Assembly (NCBI GenBank): GCA_963817015.1
Contig: CAWFMV010000007.1
Span: 1,302,001 to 1,366,000, forward strand
Direction: 5' to 3'
Source of the DNA: VAZQ01 sp963817015
Lineage (GTDB): Bacteria > Pseudomonadota > Alphaproteobacteria > Rhizobiales > Xanthobacteraceae
DNA: 64,000 bases
Every line of letters starts with the position of its first letter. Within the stretch, counting starts at the first letter, position 1. The notes beneath the pieces are model-generated. The model was not told the DNA's origin. It was given only the letters and a program-made list of their open reading frames with translations, and did not search any database. The translations under genes were made by a program, and so were the position numbers. Below, one piece after another: positions 40,929 through 52,615 of this stretch.

Positions 40929-42068
40929 TCAGGATCGCTTGCGCACGACCAGCCCGGGCGAGACGTCGAAGACGTCTGCACGCGTTCCGATCTCAGCGAA
41001 CGCGGCGGGATCCGCGCCCGTCATGAACACCTGCGCGCCGAGCGTCTCAAGCTCGGCATAGAGCGCGCTGCGGCGGCTCGGATCGAGGTGAGCGACCACC
41101 TCGTCGAGCAGGAGCACGGGCGCAAAGCCGATCATCTCGGCAATCAGGCCGGCATGTGCGAGCACGAGCCCGATCAACAGCGCCTTCTGCTCGCCGGTCG
41201 AGGCGTCGGCAGCCGGGATGTCCTTGGGCGCGTAGGCGACCACGAGATCGGTGAGATGCGGGCCGTCAAGGGTGCGTCCGGCAGCGGCGTCGCGGGCGCG
41301 ATTGTCGCGCAGCACCGCGCGATAGCGATCCTCGATCTCGCGCGCGGAATGTTGCGGCAGGAGCTTCTCCATCCAGCCTTCGAGCGCGATCTCGGCGGAC
41401 GGGAAGGGCGAGGAACGCCGCGCCGCGAGCGCGGCCGAAAGCCGTGTGACGGTCTCGGCCCGCAGCGCCGCGACCGCAACCGCAAGCTCGGCGGTCTCGT
41501 GCTCGATGGCATCCAGCCAATGCGGATCGGGGCGCGGCTCCTCCAGCAGCCGATTGCGCGAGCGCAACGAACGCTCGAGCGCGGAGACCCGGCTTGCATG
41601 CTCGGCATCGACCGCAAGCGCCAGCCGATCGAGAAAACGGCGGCGCTCGGAGGCAGGCCCGGTGAACAGCTGATCCATCGCTGGCACCAGCCAGATGACG
41701 CGCACATGGTCGGCGAAGGCGCTGGCGGAGGACATCGGCTCGCGATCGATGCGGCACTTGCGGGTGACGGTCATGTCCTCGTTGGTGGGCGCCTCGATGC
41801 CGGTGCCGAGCGTCGCAAGGCCGAGCGCGCCTTCGACATCGGCGGCCATGGCCCAGGAGCCATCGCCTTCCATGAAGGCGACCTCGGTGAGGGTGGCGCG
41901 TCGCAGCCCGCGTCCGGGTGCGAGAAACGAAATCGCTTCGATCAGGTTGGTCTTGCCCGCGCCATTCGGCCCGACCAGCACCACCAGATTGGCGGCAATT
42001 TCGATCTGCGCGGCGTGATAGCTGCGGAAGTTATTGAGCGTGAGGCGGCGGATGCGGGCGGCAGTCAT
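40929..42068 (-). CDS. recF: DNA replication and repair protein RecF
   Basis: 379 residues, intact. Walker A VGPNGAGKTN near residue 33, FRSY motif close to the start (TLNNFRSYHA), and Walker B VLLLDEVVAHLD near residue 310, with ABC-type signature STGEQKALLIGL. Helps load RecA at gaps with RecO and RecR. In the dnaA-dnaN-recF-gyrB order common to bacteria. A dispersed repeat separates it from dnaN. Confidence 0.96.
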   Translation of the reverse strand: MTAARIRRLTLNNFRSYHAAQIEIAANLVVLVGPNGAGKTNLIEAISFLAPGRGLRRATLTEVAFMEGDGSWAMAADVEGALGLATLGTGIEAPTNEDMTVTRKCRIDREPMSSASAFADHVRVIWLVPAMDQLFTGPASERRRFLDRLALAVDAEHASRVSALERSLRSRNRLLEEPRPDPHWLDAIEHETAELAVAVAALRAETVTRLSAALAARRSSPFPSAEIALEGWMEKLLPQHSAREIEDRYRAVLRDNRARDAAAGRTLDGPHLTDLVVAYAPKDIPAADASTGEQKALLIGLVLAHAGLIAEMIGFAPVLLLDEVVAHLDPSRRSALYAELETLGAQVFMTGADPAAFAEIGTRADVFDVSPGLVVRKRS

Positions 42069-42133
42069 GGCCGAACGGTTCGCGAGGAAACGCGTGGATG
42101 AGCCATCCGTTCATTCGACCTGTAATGCATTCT

Positions 42134-42246
42134 CCGCTCATTCCCGCACAAGCGGGAATCCAGGGCTACCTGCTCCGATCATTCGATTGTCGCTCTGGCT
42201 CCCGCGCCCGTCCTCGCGAAGGCGGGGATGCGTGGGGACGAAACGG
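42134..42246. repeat. CGTTCGTCCCCGC palindromic element, copy 4 (diverged)
   Basis: Left half TTCCCGCACAAGCGGGAATCCAG and right half CGCGAAGGCGGGGATG...GGGGACGAAACGG, between recF and dnaN. The centre is longer than in other copies and the outer ends no longer match exactly. Confidence 0.65.
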
Positions 42247-42263
42247 AAATCACCCGCTTCTGC

Positions 42264-43382
42264 TCACACCCGCATCGGCATCAGCACATAGAGCGCATTC
42301 TTGGAATCGCGGTCCTGGATCAGCGTCGGCGAGCCCGGATCGGCAAGCTTGAGCACGGCCGCCTCGCCTTCGATCTGTCCGGCGATATCCAGCAGGTAGC
42401 GGGAGTTGAAGCCGATATCGAGCGGATCGGCGCTATATTCGACCTCGACCTCCTCGGTGGCGCTGCCGGAATCCGGGTTGGTCACCGAAAGCATCAGCTT
42501 GCCGCTCGAGAGCGACAGCTTGACGGCACGCCCGCGCTCGCTCGACACGGTCGAGACGCGGTCGACCGCCTGCTCGAACTCCTTCTTGTCGACCACGAGC
42601 TCCTTGTCGTTGCCGGTCGGAATGACACGCCCATAGTCCGGGAAGGTGCCGTCGATCAGCTTGGAGGTGAGCACCACGTCGCCAAACGTGAAGCGGATCT
42701 TGCCGGGCGAGAGCTCGAGCGTGATCTCGGCCTCGTTGTCCTCGATCAGGCGCTGCACCTCGCCGACGGTCTTGCGCGGTATGATGATGCCGGCCATGCC
42801 GGCGGCGCCTTCCGGCAACGGCAGCTCGACCTGCGCCAACCGGTGCCCGTCGGTGGCGACCGCCCGTAGCGTTGGCAATTTGTTGGTGCCGGCAGTGTGG
42901 AGGTAGATGCCGTTGAGGTAGTAGCGCGTCTCCTCGGTCGAGATCGCGAACTGGGTCTTGTCGATCAGCCGCTTGAGATCGGCCGCCTTGAGGCCGAACT
43001 TGTGGGTCATGTCGCCGGCGGCCAGATCGGGAAAGTCGCTCTCCGGCAATGTCTGCAGGGTAAAGCGCGAGCGGCCGGCGCGAACCGCAAGCACGGCGCG
43101 GTCGCCGGTGCCTTCCAGCACGATCTGGGCGCCCTCGGGCAGCTTGCGCACGATCTCATAGAACATGTGGGCCGGAACCGTGGTGGCGCCGCTTTGGCTG
43201 ACCTCGGCCGGGATGGTCTCGGTTTCCTCCAGATCGAGGTCGGTCGCCTTGAATGCGAGCTTCGAGCGATCGGCCTTGACCAACACATTGGCCAGGATCG
43301 GGATCGTGTTGCGCCGCTCGACCACGCGATGGACGTGGCCGAGTGACTTCAACAGCGCTGTGCGTTCAACGGTGACTTTCAT
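42264..43382 (-). CDS. dnaN: DNA polymerase III beta sliding clamp
   Basis: 372 residues, intact, starting MKVTVERTALLKSLGHVHRVVE and ending with the typical clamp terminus NALYVLMPMRV. Three repeated clamp domains. Forms the ring that tethers polymerase III to DNA. I used ATG 43382 rather than the longer 43445 start because it matches the family start. Confidence 0.97.
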   Translation of the reverse strand: MKVTVERTALLKSLGHVHRVVERRNTIPILANVLVKADRSKLAFKATDLDLEETETIPAEVSQSGATTVPAHMFYEIVRKLPEGAQIVLEGTGDRAVLAVRAGRSRFTLQTLPESDFPDLAAGDMTHKFGLKAADLKRLIDKTQFAISTEETRYYLNGIYLHTAGTNKLPTLRAVATDGHRLAQVELPLPEGAAGMAGIIIPRKTVGEVQRLIEDNEAEITLELSPGKIRFTFGDVVLTSKLIDGTFPDYGRVIPTGNDKELVVDKKEFEQAVDRVSTVSSERGRAVKLSLSSGKLMLSVTNPDSGSATEEVEVEYSADPLDIGFNSRYLLDIAGQIEGEAAVLKLADPGSPTLIQDRDSKNALYVLMPMRV

Positions 43383-43614
43383 GCACCCCGCTCCCGGACC
43401 TCGTTCAAGGGGGACGAAAGTGGCGTGTTGGCGCGAATTTCGCAAGGGTTGAGGTAGAGTTTCAGCTGGTATCCCACACCATCAGGCCGATCGCGCGCCG
43501 GCCTCGCTGCGAATGAGGGGTATCAAGACGGAATGATCTCGCGCAGCCAACGCGCTGCGAGCCCGCATGGCGGGCCCGCAACTCTTGTGAGGCAGTGGCT
43601 CGACCAGCCGCGGC

Positions 43615-45045
43615 CTATTCCTGCAGCTGACGCTTGAGGGTCTCGATCTCCTCGGCGAGCGAGTTGTCGTTGCCGACCAGGTGCTCGATCTTGCGAACGG
43701 CATGCAGCACCGTGGTGTGATCGCGCCCGCCAAAGCGCCGCCCGATCTCCGGCAGCGAGCGCAGCGTCAGGGTCTTGGCAAGGTACATCGCCACCTGACG
43801 CGGGCGCACCACGTTGGCGGTGCGTCGCGACGACAAGAGATCGGCGCGGCTGACGTTGTATTGGCGCGCCACGATGCGCTGGATCTCCTCGATCTTGACG
43901 CGCCGCGGCTCCTGCGGACGGATCAGGTCGCGCACCTCGCGCTCGGCCATCTCCAGCGTGATGGGCTGGCCATTGAGCTTGCTGTTGGCAAGCAGGCGAT
44001 TGAGCGCGCCTTCGAGATCGCGACCATTATGGGTGACGATCTTGGCAATGAACGCCAGCACCTGCTGCGGCACGTCGAAGCCCGGATAAAGGTGCCTGGC
44101 CGCCACCACGCGCGCCTTGAGGATCTCAAGCCGCAGCTCCTCGCCCAGCACGCCCATCTCGACCACCAGCCCGCCGGCGAGCCTGGAGCGCACCCGCTCG
44201 TCGAGGCTTTCGAGGTCGGACGGGGGCCGATCGGCTGCGATCACGACCTGGCGGCCGGCATCGATCAGCGCGTTGATCGTGTGGCAGAACTCCATCTGGG
44301 TCGACTTGCCTTGCAGGAACTGCAGGTCGTCGATCACCAGCACGTCGATCGTGCGCAGCGTGTCCTTGAAGGCGAGCGCATTCTGCGTGCGCAGCGCCGA
44401 CACGAAGCCGTACATGAAGCGCTCGGCGGTGAGATAGAGCACCTTGCGCTCGGTTCCGGCATTGCCGGCCCAGGCGAGCGATTGCAGGAGGTGCGTCTTG
44501 CCGAGCCCGACACCGGCATGGATGTAGAGCGGATTGAACATGACGGAATCGCCGGCATGGGCTTGCGCCACCTGTTTGGCGGCCGCATGCGCCAGCGTAT
44601 TGGAGCGCCCGACCACGAAGCTGTCGAACGTCAGACGCGGATCGAGCGGTGAGCCACCGAGCGAGTCATGCGCCGCGGAGACCGGAGTCGACAGCGAGCG
44701 CAACTCCGCGCCAAATCCGCGGTGGTCGCGGAAATCGTTGCGAACAGGCTGCATCTCGGCCGGCTTGACCTTCGGCGGCAGCGTCTTGATCACCGCCGAG
44801 CGCACCGTCAGTTCAATGCGGCCCACTGCGGGCTGCTCGGATTGCCAGCACTCCAGGAGCTTTTCGGCGTAGTGCGACTGCACCCAGCTCTTCAGAAAGC
44901 GCGTGGGTACCGACAGCTTGATCGTGTCGCCCTCGCTGCTCTCCAGCTCCATACGGGCAAACCAGCTTGAGAACACGTTTTCTCCGACGAGGACGCGCAG
45001 GCGCTCTTTGACGCGCGACCATCGTTCCTGATTGGGGTTCGACAT
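43615..45045 (-). CDS. dnaA: Chromosomal replication initiator DnaA
   Basis: 476 residues from ATG 45045 (MSNPNQERWSRVKERL), which fits the start of other rhizobial DnaA proteins; ATGs at 45066 and 45084 are alternatives. N-terminal domain I with WFARMELESSEGD, a linker, AAA+ domain with Walker A GVGLGKTH, Walker B VLVIDDLQFL, and domain IV with RTANVVRPRQVAMYLAK and GGRDHTTVLHA, the DnaA-box-binding signature. Opens the origin. Between 43383 and 43614 no gene is seen. Confidence 0.97.
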   Translation of the reverse strand: MSNPNQERWSRVKERLRVLVGENVFSSWFARMELESSEGDTIKLSVPTRFLKSWVQSHYAEKLLECWQSEQPAVGRIELTVRSAVIKTLPPKVKPAEMQPVRNDFRDHRGFGAELRSLSTPVSAAHDSLGGSPLDPRLTFDSFVVGRSNTLAHAAAKQVAQAHAGDSVMFNPLYIHAGVGLGKTHLLQSLAWAGNAGTERKVLYLTAERFMYGFVSALRTQNALAFKDTLRTIDVLVIDDLQFLQGKSTQMEFCHTINALIDAGRQVVIAADRPPSDLESLDERVRSRLAGGLVVEMGVLGEELRLEILKARVVAARHLYPGFDVPQQVLAFIAKIVTHNGRDLEGALNRLLANSKLNGQPITLEMAEREVRDLIRPQEPRRVKIEEIQRIVARQYNVSRADLLSSRRTANVVRPRQVAMYLAKTLTLRSLPEIGRRFGGRDHTTVLHAVRKIEHLVGNDNSLAEEIETLKRQLQE

Positions 45046-46009
45046 TTTGTGCGTTGCTTCTGACATGGGGAATGAACTGGACATGGGTTGGACTCGGATG
45101 CTCCCGGGCACGCGCGCAACATCAGCGCGACGTACGGTGGAGGCCGACGGGGAATGGGTGGGAGGGATCATTGGGGGTAATCCCGTACGCACGACGCTAA
45201 ACACCAGGGGGCGCGAGGCCCTTCATGATCGTGGAGTTCGGCAACGCGTCGCGCCTCAATGACATTCGCGCAACGCCATCTTTATGGTTAATGGACCGAG
45301 CGTCGATACGAGCGATTAAAGAAGAAGTGTCTGTCTTCATGATGCCCCCTACCAGCCAACGCCGCCGCCGCCACATTGGCCGTGTACATATTCAGATTTC
45401 TCGAAGTATCCCTCGTGTACCTTCCAACACCGCCAGGTTATGCAGCGATCAAGGAAAGCTTAGATTTCAACCAGCATAGTACCGGATTTCGACGGAGCCG
45501 CACCAAAGTGCCGAGAAACAGGGCAGTACCTCACCGTTCTCATCTTTGAATGAGCTCAAACCCGAAACTATACTGAATTCCGCTGGAACCAGCGGACGAC
45601 CGAAGTTAGCACGACCCTCCCGGCGCACAAGGCAGCGGCCCGCGCGGCGAGCCACTCGGCCCCCCTCAGAGGAGGCTGGCGAGCCCCCGCCAAGTTCATT
45701 AACGTATTGATAACAATTGACGATTTATCCACAGGGCGGGGCGCCGAAGGGGTAAATCTCGGGCCGCCACCGGGCGACCTTCAGGCGGGACGATACCGTG
45801 CCGAATTCAAGTCCTCAGAGGGTCTATTATGGTAAATATCTCTGATGATTGCCGTTTTCTTGCGCGATCTGCGGGCGTAACCCACCCTTCCGAGTGCCCT
45901 TGAGACAAATCTATGGCCTAGAAATGGCCTTTCTAGTGATGATATTCTAAACGCGTGACAGATTTACAACACTTGATCGTCGCAATCGGCCGAAACGCAC
46001 TGAATTAGC
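45046..46009. other. Candidate replication origin region between dnaA and rpsT
   Basis: Almost 1 kb without a gene, AT-richer than its surroundings from about 45690 to 46020. It holds a perfect DnaA box, TTATCCACA, at 45725-45733. Beside it is TTAACGTATTGATAA (45699-45713), close to the TTAA-N7-TTAA CtrA site. A CTAGAAA/TTTCTAG palindrome lies at 45918-45936. Only one perfect DnaA box was found, so origin function is uncertain. Alphaproteobacterial origins can also lie near hemE. Confidence 0.45.
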
Positions 46010-46056
46010 AAAAAAACAGAAACGCTGCGCACTCGTTATCGCGAGTCCGCAGCGTT
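46010..46056 (-). terminator. Rho-independent terminator after rpsT
   Basis: On the minus strand, AACGCTGCGGACTCG pairs with CGAGTGCGCAGCGTT around a short loop and is followed by TTTCTGTTTTTTT. It is placed about 35 bases after the rpsT stop, a classic intrinsic terminator. Confidence 0.88.
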
Positions 46057-46090
46057 CACAGCAAAAGCAAGATCAGTAGGTGGAGTTTGG

Positions 46091-46357
46091 CTATTGGCCA
46101 AGCTTTGCGACGCGATGCGCCAGTCGGGAAACCTTTCGGCTGGCAGCATTCTTGTGAATGATGCCTTTCTGGGCCGCCCGCATAATGATGGGCTCGCCAT
46201 CATTAAGCGCCGCTTGGGCGCGCGTGCGATCGCCCGTGGCGATGGCTTCTTCAATCTTGACCACCGCCGTGCGCAGGCGTGAGCGGCGGGCCTTGTTAAC
46301 GATCGTGCGCCGCGCGATCTGGCGGGTCGCCTTGCGTGCTGAGCTGGTATTGGCCAT
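46091..46357 (-). CDS. rpsT: 30S ribosomal protein S20
   Basis: 88 residues, strongly basic: MANTSSARKATRQIARRTI, then GIIHKNAASRKVSRLAHRV near the end, which identifies S20. Binds 16S rRNA early in small-subunit assembly. A strong terminator follows. Next to dnaA as in related genomes. Confidence 0.97.
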   Translation of the reverse strand: MANTSSARKATRQIARRTIVNKARRSRLRTAVVKIEEAIATGDRTRAQAALNDGEPIIMRAAQKGIIHKNAASRKVSRLAHRVAKLGQ

Positions 46358-46483
46358 CCGGGAACTCTGGGTCCGAGTGTCTCTATGAATATGACGGCAA
46401 GCGGCGGGCGCAGGCCCGCCGCTAATTTGCGCTGCTTATAAGGGCGGCCCGGCGGAGAAGTCAAAGCTCCAGCGAGCCAGCCT

Positions 46484-47380
46484 TCAGGCCACGCGTTGGG
46501 ATCGCACCCCATCGTAGCCCGCACTGGCGGCCGCCCGGTCCGCCGCCGCAAAGGGAGCCAGCGGCGGCTTGACGCGCGCCCAGGCCGGGTCGCCATGGAT
46601 GTGGGCAAGGGTCGCCTTCACGCCGGACACGAGCTGCTTGCCATCGAACAGCTTGCGGATCGTGACCGCGGCATCAAGCGCCGTCGCGTCACCGCTCTTC
46701 CAGGCGCGCCCGCACAGGTCGGCGTTGAGGTTGGCGGTCGCCGAGATGCAGCCCGCGAAGCGGCCGGTGCGCGCCTCCGGCAGCGCCGCCTCGGTCGAGG
46801 GGAACACCTTGAAGCTTGGCGCGAGCGCGGCGGCTGCACGCGCATAGGCCATGTCGCCGGAGGAATCCTTGAGCCCGACGATGCGTTCCCCGAACATCCC
46901 CAGCAGACGGCCGACCAGCCCCACGTGCCAGGGCAGCCCCGACTGTGCCGGGAAATGATAAAGATAGATCGGGATCGGGCGCTCGGCGGTAGCCTGGATG
47001 ATGGTGTCGATATAGGCCACGAGCCCGTCGTCCGGCACGCCTTTATAGTAGAACGGCGGCAGCACGAGCGCGCCCGCGAAGCCAAGCTCGGCAGCATGGC
47101 GGGTCAGCGCAATCGCGTCGGCGACCGAGGCGGCGCCGGTGCCGACCATCAGGCGCTCCATGGGCAGGCCGGCGTCGCGGTAGGACGTCATCACCCGCTT
47201 GCGCTCCTCGAGCGAGAACGACGTCGCCTCGCCGGTGGTGCCGAGCACATTGAGGCCGTCGCAGCCGTTGGCAAGGAGGAAGCGCGCGAGCGTGGTCGAG
47301 CGCGCGCAATCGGGCGCGCCGGTCTCGTCGACTGCGGTCGCGATCGCGGCGATGACACCGCTGAGTTGATGGCTGGTCAC
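46484..47380 (-). CDS. Dihydrodipicolinate synthase/N-acetylneuraminate lyase family aldolase
   Basis: 298 residues from GTG 47380. A (beta/alpha)8 class I aldolase: LGTTGEATSFSLEER near residue 47, Tyr in IYLYHFPAQSG and the Schiff-base Lys in IVGLKDSSGD. The Arg of true DapA (GRTG) is missing, so it probably acts on another 2-keto acid rather than in lysine synthesis. The GTG start follows GGAGCCCCCC. Upstream lies a dispersed palindrome. Confidence 0.88.
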   Translation of the reverse strand: MTSHQLSGVIAAIATAVDETGAPDCARSTTLARFLLANGCDGLNVLGTTGEATSFSLEERKRVMTSYRDAGLPMERLMVGTGAASVADAIALTRHAAELGFAGALVLPPFYYKGVPDDGLVAYIDTIIQATAERPIPIYLYHFPAQSGLPWHVGLVGRLLGMFGERIVGLKDSSGDMAYARAAAALAPSFKVFPSTEAALPEARTGRFAGCISATANLNADLCGRAWKSGDATALDAAVTIRKLFDGKQLVSGVKATLAHIHGDPAWARVKPPLAPFAAADRAAASAGYDGVRSQRVA

Positions 47381-47477
47381 GGGGGGCTCCTTACTGAGGG
47401 ACAGCAATTGTTGACCTGCGATAGCAGACCGGCGGCCGAAGCGGGAGCCTTCAAGTTGGGGCAATGCTTTTGTTGCT

Positions 47478-47590
47478 GTTGTCCCCGCGAAAGCGGGGAC
47501 CCATAACCCCTGGCTATTCCGTCTGTCATCTGCCGTAAAACATCGCGTGGCTGGGGCGTCTGGGTCCCCCGCCTGCGCGGGGATGACAAC
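47478..47590. repeat. CGTTCGTCCCCGC palindromic element, copy 5
   Basis: Ends GTTGTCCCCGCGAAAGCGGG and CCCGCCTGCGCGGGGATGACAAC with the inner CTGGGTCCC arm. The centre is longer than in copy 3. It lies between the aldolase and the amidohydrolase genes. Confidence 0.75.
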
Positions 47591-47641
47591 CGGAGAGGCT
47601 TTCGCCTCACTATCTCTCCAAGTCTCCTTTATCTCCACAAG

Positions 47642-49084
47642 TCAGCGCGCCGGCGTCAGCCGCTCGCCGGCGGCGGTGCGGATGCGCAGCGCCGAGGCCT
47701 TGGCCTGCCGCACGACCTTCTCCACGTCGTAGGCGACGAGCTTGCCGCCGCGTTTCACGATGCGGCCGTCCACCAGCACGGTGTCGACATTGGCCGGCGT
47801 TGCAGACTGCACCACCGTGGTCTCGATCTCGGCGACCGGCGCGACATTGATGTCGTTGCCGCGGATCAGGATAATGTCGGCGCGCTTGCCGACCGTAAGC
47901 GAGCCGGTGACGTCGCCGAGGCCGAGCGCCTTGGCGCCATTCAGGGTCGCCATCTCGATGACCTCGCGGAAGCCAACCGGCGGATCCTTTTCGGTCGGGG
48001 TGCCGCGCCAGGGGATCGCCATGTTCCAGACCAGGCGCATGTTCTCGAACATGTTAATTGGCGCGATTGACGTTGCGTCAAACGACAGCGAGATCAGGAC
48101 GCCATGCCGGCGCATGCGCAGGAGCGCAACACGCGGATCGCCGGCAACGCCCAATCGGAACTCGGAGTGGGTCGAGAAGCTCAGCGGCGTCCTGGTGCGC
48201 GCCATCGCGGCCGCATCGGCATCGCTCGCCGGCAGATAGTGGCAGATCAGGAGATTGGGCCCGAGCCAGCCGTGCTTTTCATAATCTTCGGCGATCACGC
48301 GGTTGGGCGGAGCCTGGCCGGCGTGGATCGCGACCTTCAAGCCGCGCGTCAGGGCCTGCTTCATGTCTTCGAGATAGACCGGCTCGTCGCTCTGCGAGAG
48401 GCCGCGCAGATTGACCCCGAACGTGACGAGGCCGTCGAAGGCCGCACCCGCGGCGAAATACTCGCGCTGCACGCGGTCGATATCCGTGTAGTCAAGCAGC
48501 TGATTGCGCGGCATCGCGTCGATGTGGCCGTAGGCGTAACGGGCGCGCAGCATCGACTCGCGATGTGCCCGCAGCTCCGCGTCGGCATGTGCGGGCGTGC
48601 GCGTGTTGTGCGACCAGTTGTGGACCGTGGTGATGCCGGCATTGGCCATTTCCACGAGGCCGAGCATCACGCTGTTGTAGAAATCGTCCGGCTGAAACAA
48701 GCTCGAGGTTGCGGCCTTGGCCTGGAAATAGCCCAGACCGTCCCTGATGAAATTGCGTCCGAGCGCGCTCCACATGTGATGGTGGGTATCGACGAATCCC
48801 GGCATGACGATCATGTCGGTGGCGTCGATGATCTCGGCACCCGCAATTTGCAGATCGGGCCCGATCGCTTCGATCCGGCCGTCGCGGACATGAACGTCAG
48901 CCCGCGGCAGCACGCCGCGCAGCGGATCAACGGTGATGACCGCGCCGTTCTTGATGAGATAGTGGCCGCGCGCAACGGGCGCGGCCGTGCCCTGTGCAAA
49001 CGATCGCCGGATCAAGGCCGGCGCCGACACGGCGCTCAACGCGGTGGCGCCCACCAGGTTGGCAAACCGTCTGCGGTTCAGCAT
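47642..49084 (-). CDS. Tat-exported amidohydrolase
   Basis: 480 residues. The start MLNRRRFANLVGATALSA is a twin-arginine signal. Amidohydrolase superfamily: metal ligands in DTHHHMWS, later His in AIHAGQAP and ICHYLP, and the HTSEF-like STHSEF segment, with SLSFDATS near residue 345. Closest in layout to chlorohydrolases and adenosine-type deaminases. Substrate unknown; export to the periplasm after folding with its metal is implied. Confidence 0.88.
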   Translation of the reverse strand: MLNRRRFANLVGATALSAVSAPALIRRSFAQGTAAPVARGHYLIKNGAVITVDPLRGVLPRADVHVRDGRIEAIGPDLQIAGAEIIDATDMIVMPGFVDTHHHMWSALGRNFIRDGLGYFQAKAATSSLFQPDDFYNSVMLGLVEMANAGITTVHNWSHNTRTPAHADAELRAHRESMLRARYAYGHIDAMPRNQLLDYTDIDRVQREYFAAGAAFDGLVTFGVNLRGLSQSDEPVYLEDMKQALTRGLKVAIHAGQAPPNRVIAEDYEKHGWLGPNLLICHYLPASDADAAAMARTRTPLSFSTHSEFRLGVAGDPRVALLRMRRHGVLISLSFDATSIAPINMFENMRLVWNMAIPWRGTPTEKDPPVGFREVIEMATLNGAKALGLGDVTGSLTVGKRADIILIRGNDINVAPVAEIETTVVQSATPANVDTVLVDGRIVKRGGKLVAYDVEKVVRQAKASALRIRTAAGERLTPAR

Positions 49085-49122
49085 GCGCCGGCTCCCCAGG
49101 CATCAGCTCCTCTGGCGTGAGC

Positions 49123-51403
<2,281 letters not shown>

Positions 51404-51452
51404 TTCAACTCCTTGGTGGCCCGAACCGCACCCCGCAGCCGGCAGGGCGAAC

Positions 51453-51500
51453 CTAGAGCATTTTGTGGAAAAGTGGGAACCGCTTTTCGACGGAAAATGT
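51453..51500. repeat. Intergenic AGAGCATTTTG element
   Basis: CTAGAGCATTTTGTGGAAAAG followed by GTGGGAACCGCTTTTCGACGG, a widespread intergenic element of rhizobia, upstream of the malic enzyme gene. The rest of 51404-51735 has no gene. Confidence 0.7.
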
Positions 51501-51735
51501 AGTCGCGGGAAAGACCTGGAACGCCATTTGCGAACGCCACGGTGGTCTGAAAACGACCAAGTTTTCAGCGAATCTGCGGCTCGCGTGCCGCGACGCCGAG
51601 AGGTCGTCATTGAAGCTTCAGGGGGCGGGCCCATATCCGAGGCGGGGCCTGTGATGCAGGCCAGCAATTGAAGCCGGCAATTGAAGCGCGCGCGCAGGCG
51701 TAATCGGTAACCCTCACATCGGGCGTTTGGCAATC

Positions 51736-52053
51736 ATGATCCGTTTCCTGCTCCGCTTTCTCGGCCTGCTTTCTCTCGCGTTGGGCTTTATCTTCCTGGT
51801 CTACGACGGCACCAAGTCGATCGCCGACCAGCGCCTGTATATCAGCAAGGTCGTGGATGCCTGGGCGATCGTGAGCGAAGGAAGCCTGGCCCAGCTGCAA
51901 CCGTCCCTGCAACGGATGATGCCCGTGCTGTGGGACCCGGTCGCAGTCACCGTCCTCGACACTCCGGTCGCATTGGTGCTGGCAATCCTCGGCGCACTGT
52001 TGCTGCTGCTCGGACGCAAGAAGAAGCCGCTCATCGGCTACGCGCGCAGCTAG
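51736..52053 (+). CDS. Small two-helix membrane protein
   Basis: 105 residues: one helix at about 4-22 (LGLLSLALGFIFLVYDG), a loop with a recurring SIADQRLYIS motif, and a second helix at 80-96, ending with a basic tail. Similar small proteins are conserved next to varied genes in rhizobia; their function is not known to me. Confidence 0.78.
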   Translation: MIRFLLRFLGLLSLALGFIFLVYDGTKSIADQRLYISKVVDAWAIVSEGSLAQLQPSLQRMMPVLWDPVAVTVLDTPVALVLAILGALLLLLGRKKKPLIGYARS

Positions 52054-52120
52054 ATGCTGCGCGCTTCGCGCGAAGCATCTTTCAGCCGACCGCCGGGCGC
52101 CGAGGCCAGCCGTTGCGCGG

Positions 52121-52354
52121 TCACTGCGACGATTCAGATTTCTTCTTCAGGTCGACCTTGCGCTCCTCGCCATCCGACGAAAGCCCGTAGTTGGCCACGT
52201 ATGGGGCCAGGCATCGGTTATCGCCCGAAGAGCCATAGTTGCAGCTGGTCTGGCGCGCCTGATCCATTGCGCCCTGCAGAAATATCGCGCCAATGCCCAA
52301 TCCGGCTGCAATCAGAACGCCTGCTGCCAATATCCGAGTCTTGTTGGTGAACAT
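52121..52354 (-). CDS. Small single-helix exported or membrane protein
   Basis: 77 residues from ATG 52354, which follows AGGAGGGGTC, a strong ribosome-binding site. One N-terminal helix (ILAAGVLIAAGLGIGAIF), then a short region with two Cys (TSCNYGSSGDNRCLAPY) and a Lys/Ser-rich tail. Unknown function. Confidence 0.72.
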   Translation of the reverse strand: MFTNKTRILAAGVLIAAGLGIGAIFLQGAMDQARQTSCNYGSSGDNRCLAPYVANYGLSSDGEERKVDLKKKSESSQ

Positions 52355-52615
52355 GCGACCCCTCCTACTGTTCCCACCCATTAGTAGCGGTATTCGTGTC
52401 GGCTGGTTCATGTCTCCGAAGAATTTTTCACAGAAGAAGCCGGGCGCATCAAGGCGGCCGCTCTGGCGCGCGCATTGACCCCCGCCGAAATCAGGAAGAT
52501 CAACAGGTTAGTGGTGCTCCTTCGGCGGAGCGAATGGTCGCGGAGCGAACCGTGGGCGATGCGCGGGCTGCGTGGCCAGCCTATATTAGGGACAACAATC
52601 ACCCGGAGACCCCCC

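Noticed and set aside
45225..45655. Short frames within the dnaA-rpsT gap
   Set aside because: Low quality, overlapping on both strands and no conserved motif; the gap fits a regulatory or origin region better.
46484..47380. Naming the aldolase dapA
   Set aside because: The Arg of the GRTG loop needed for DapA substrate binding is absent.
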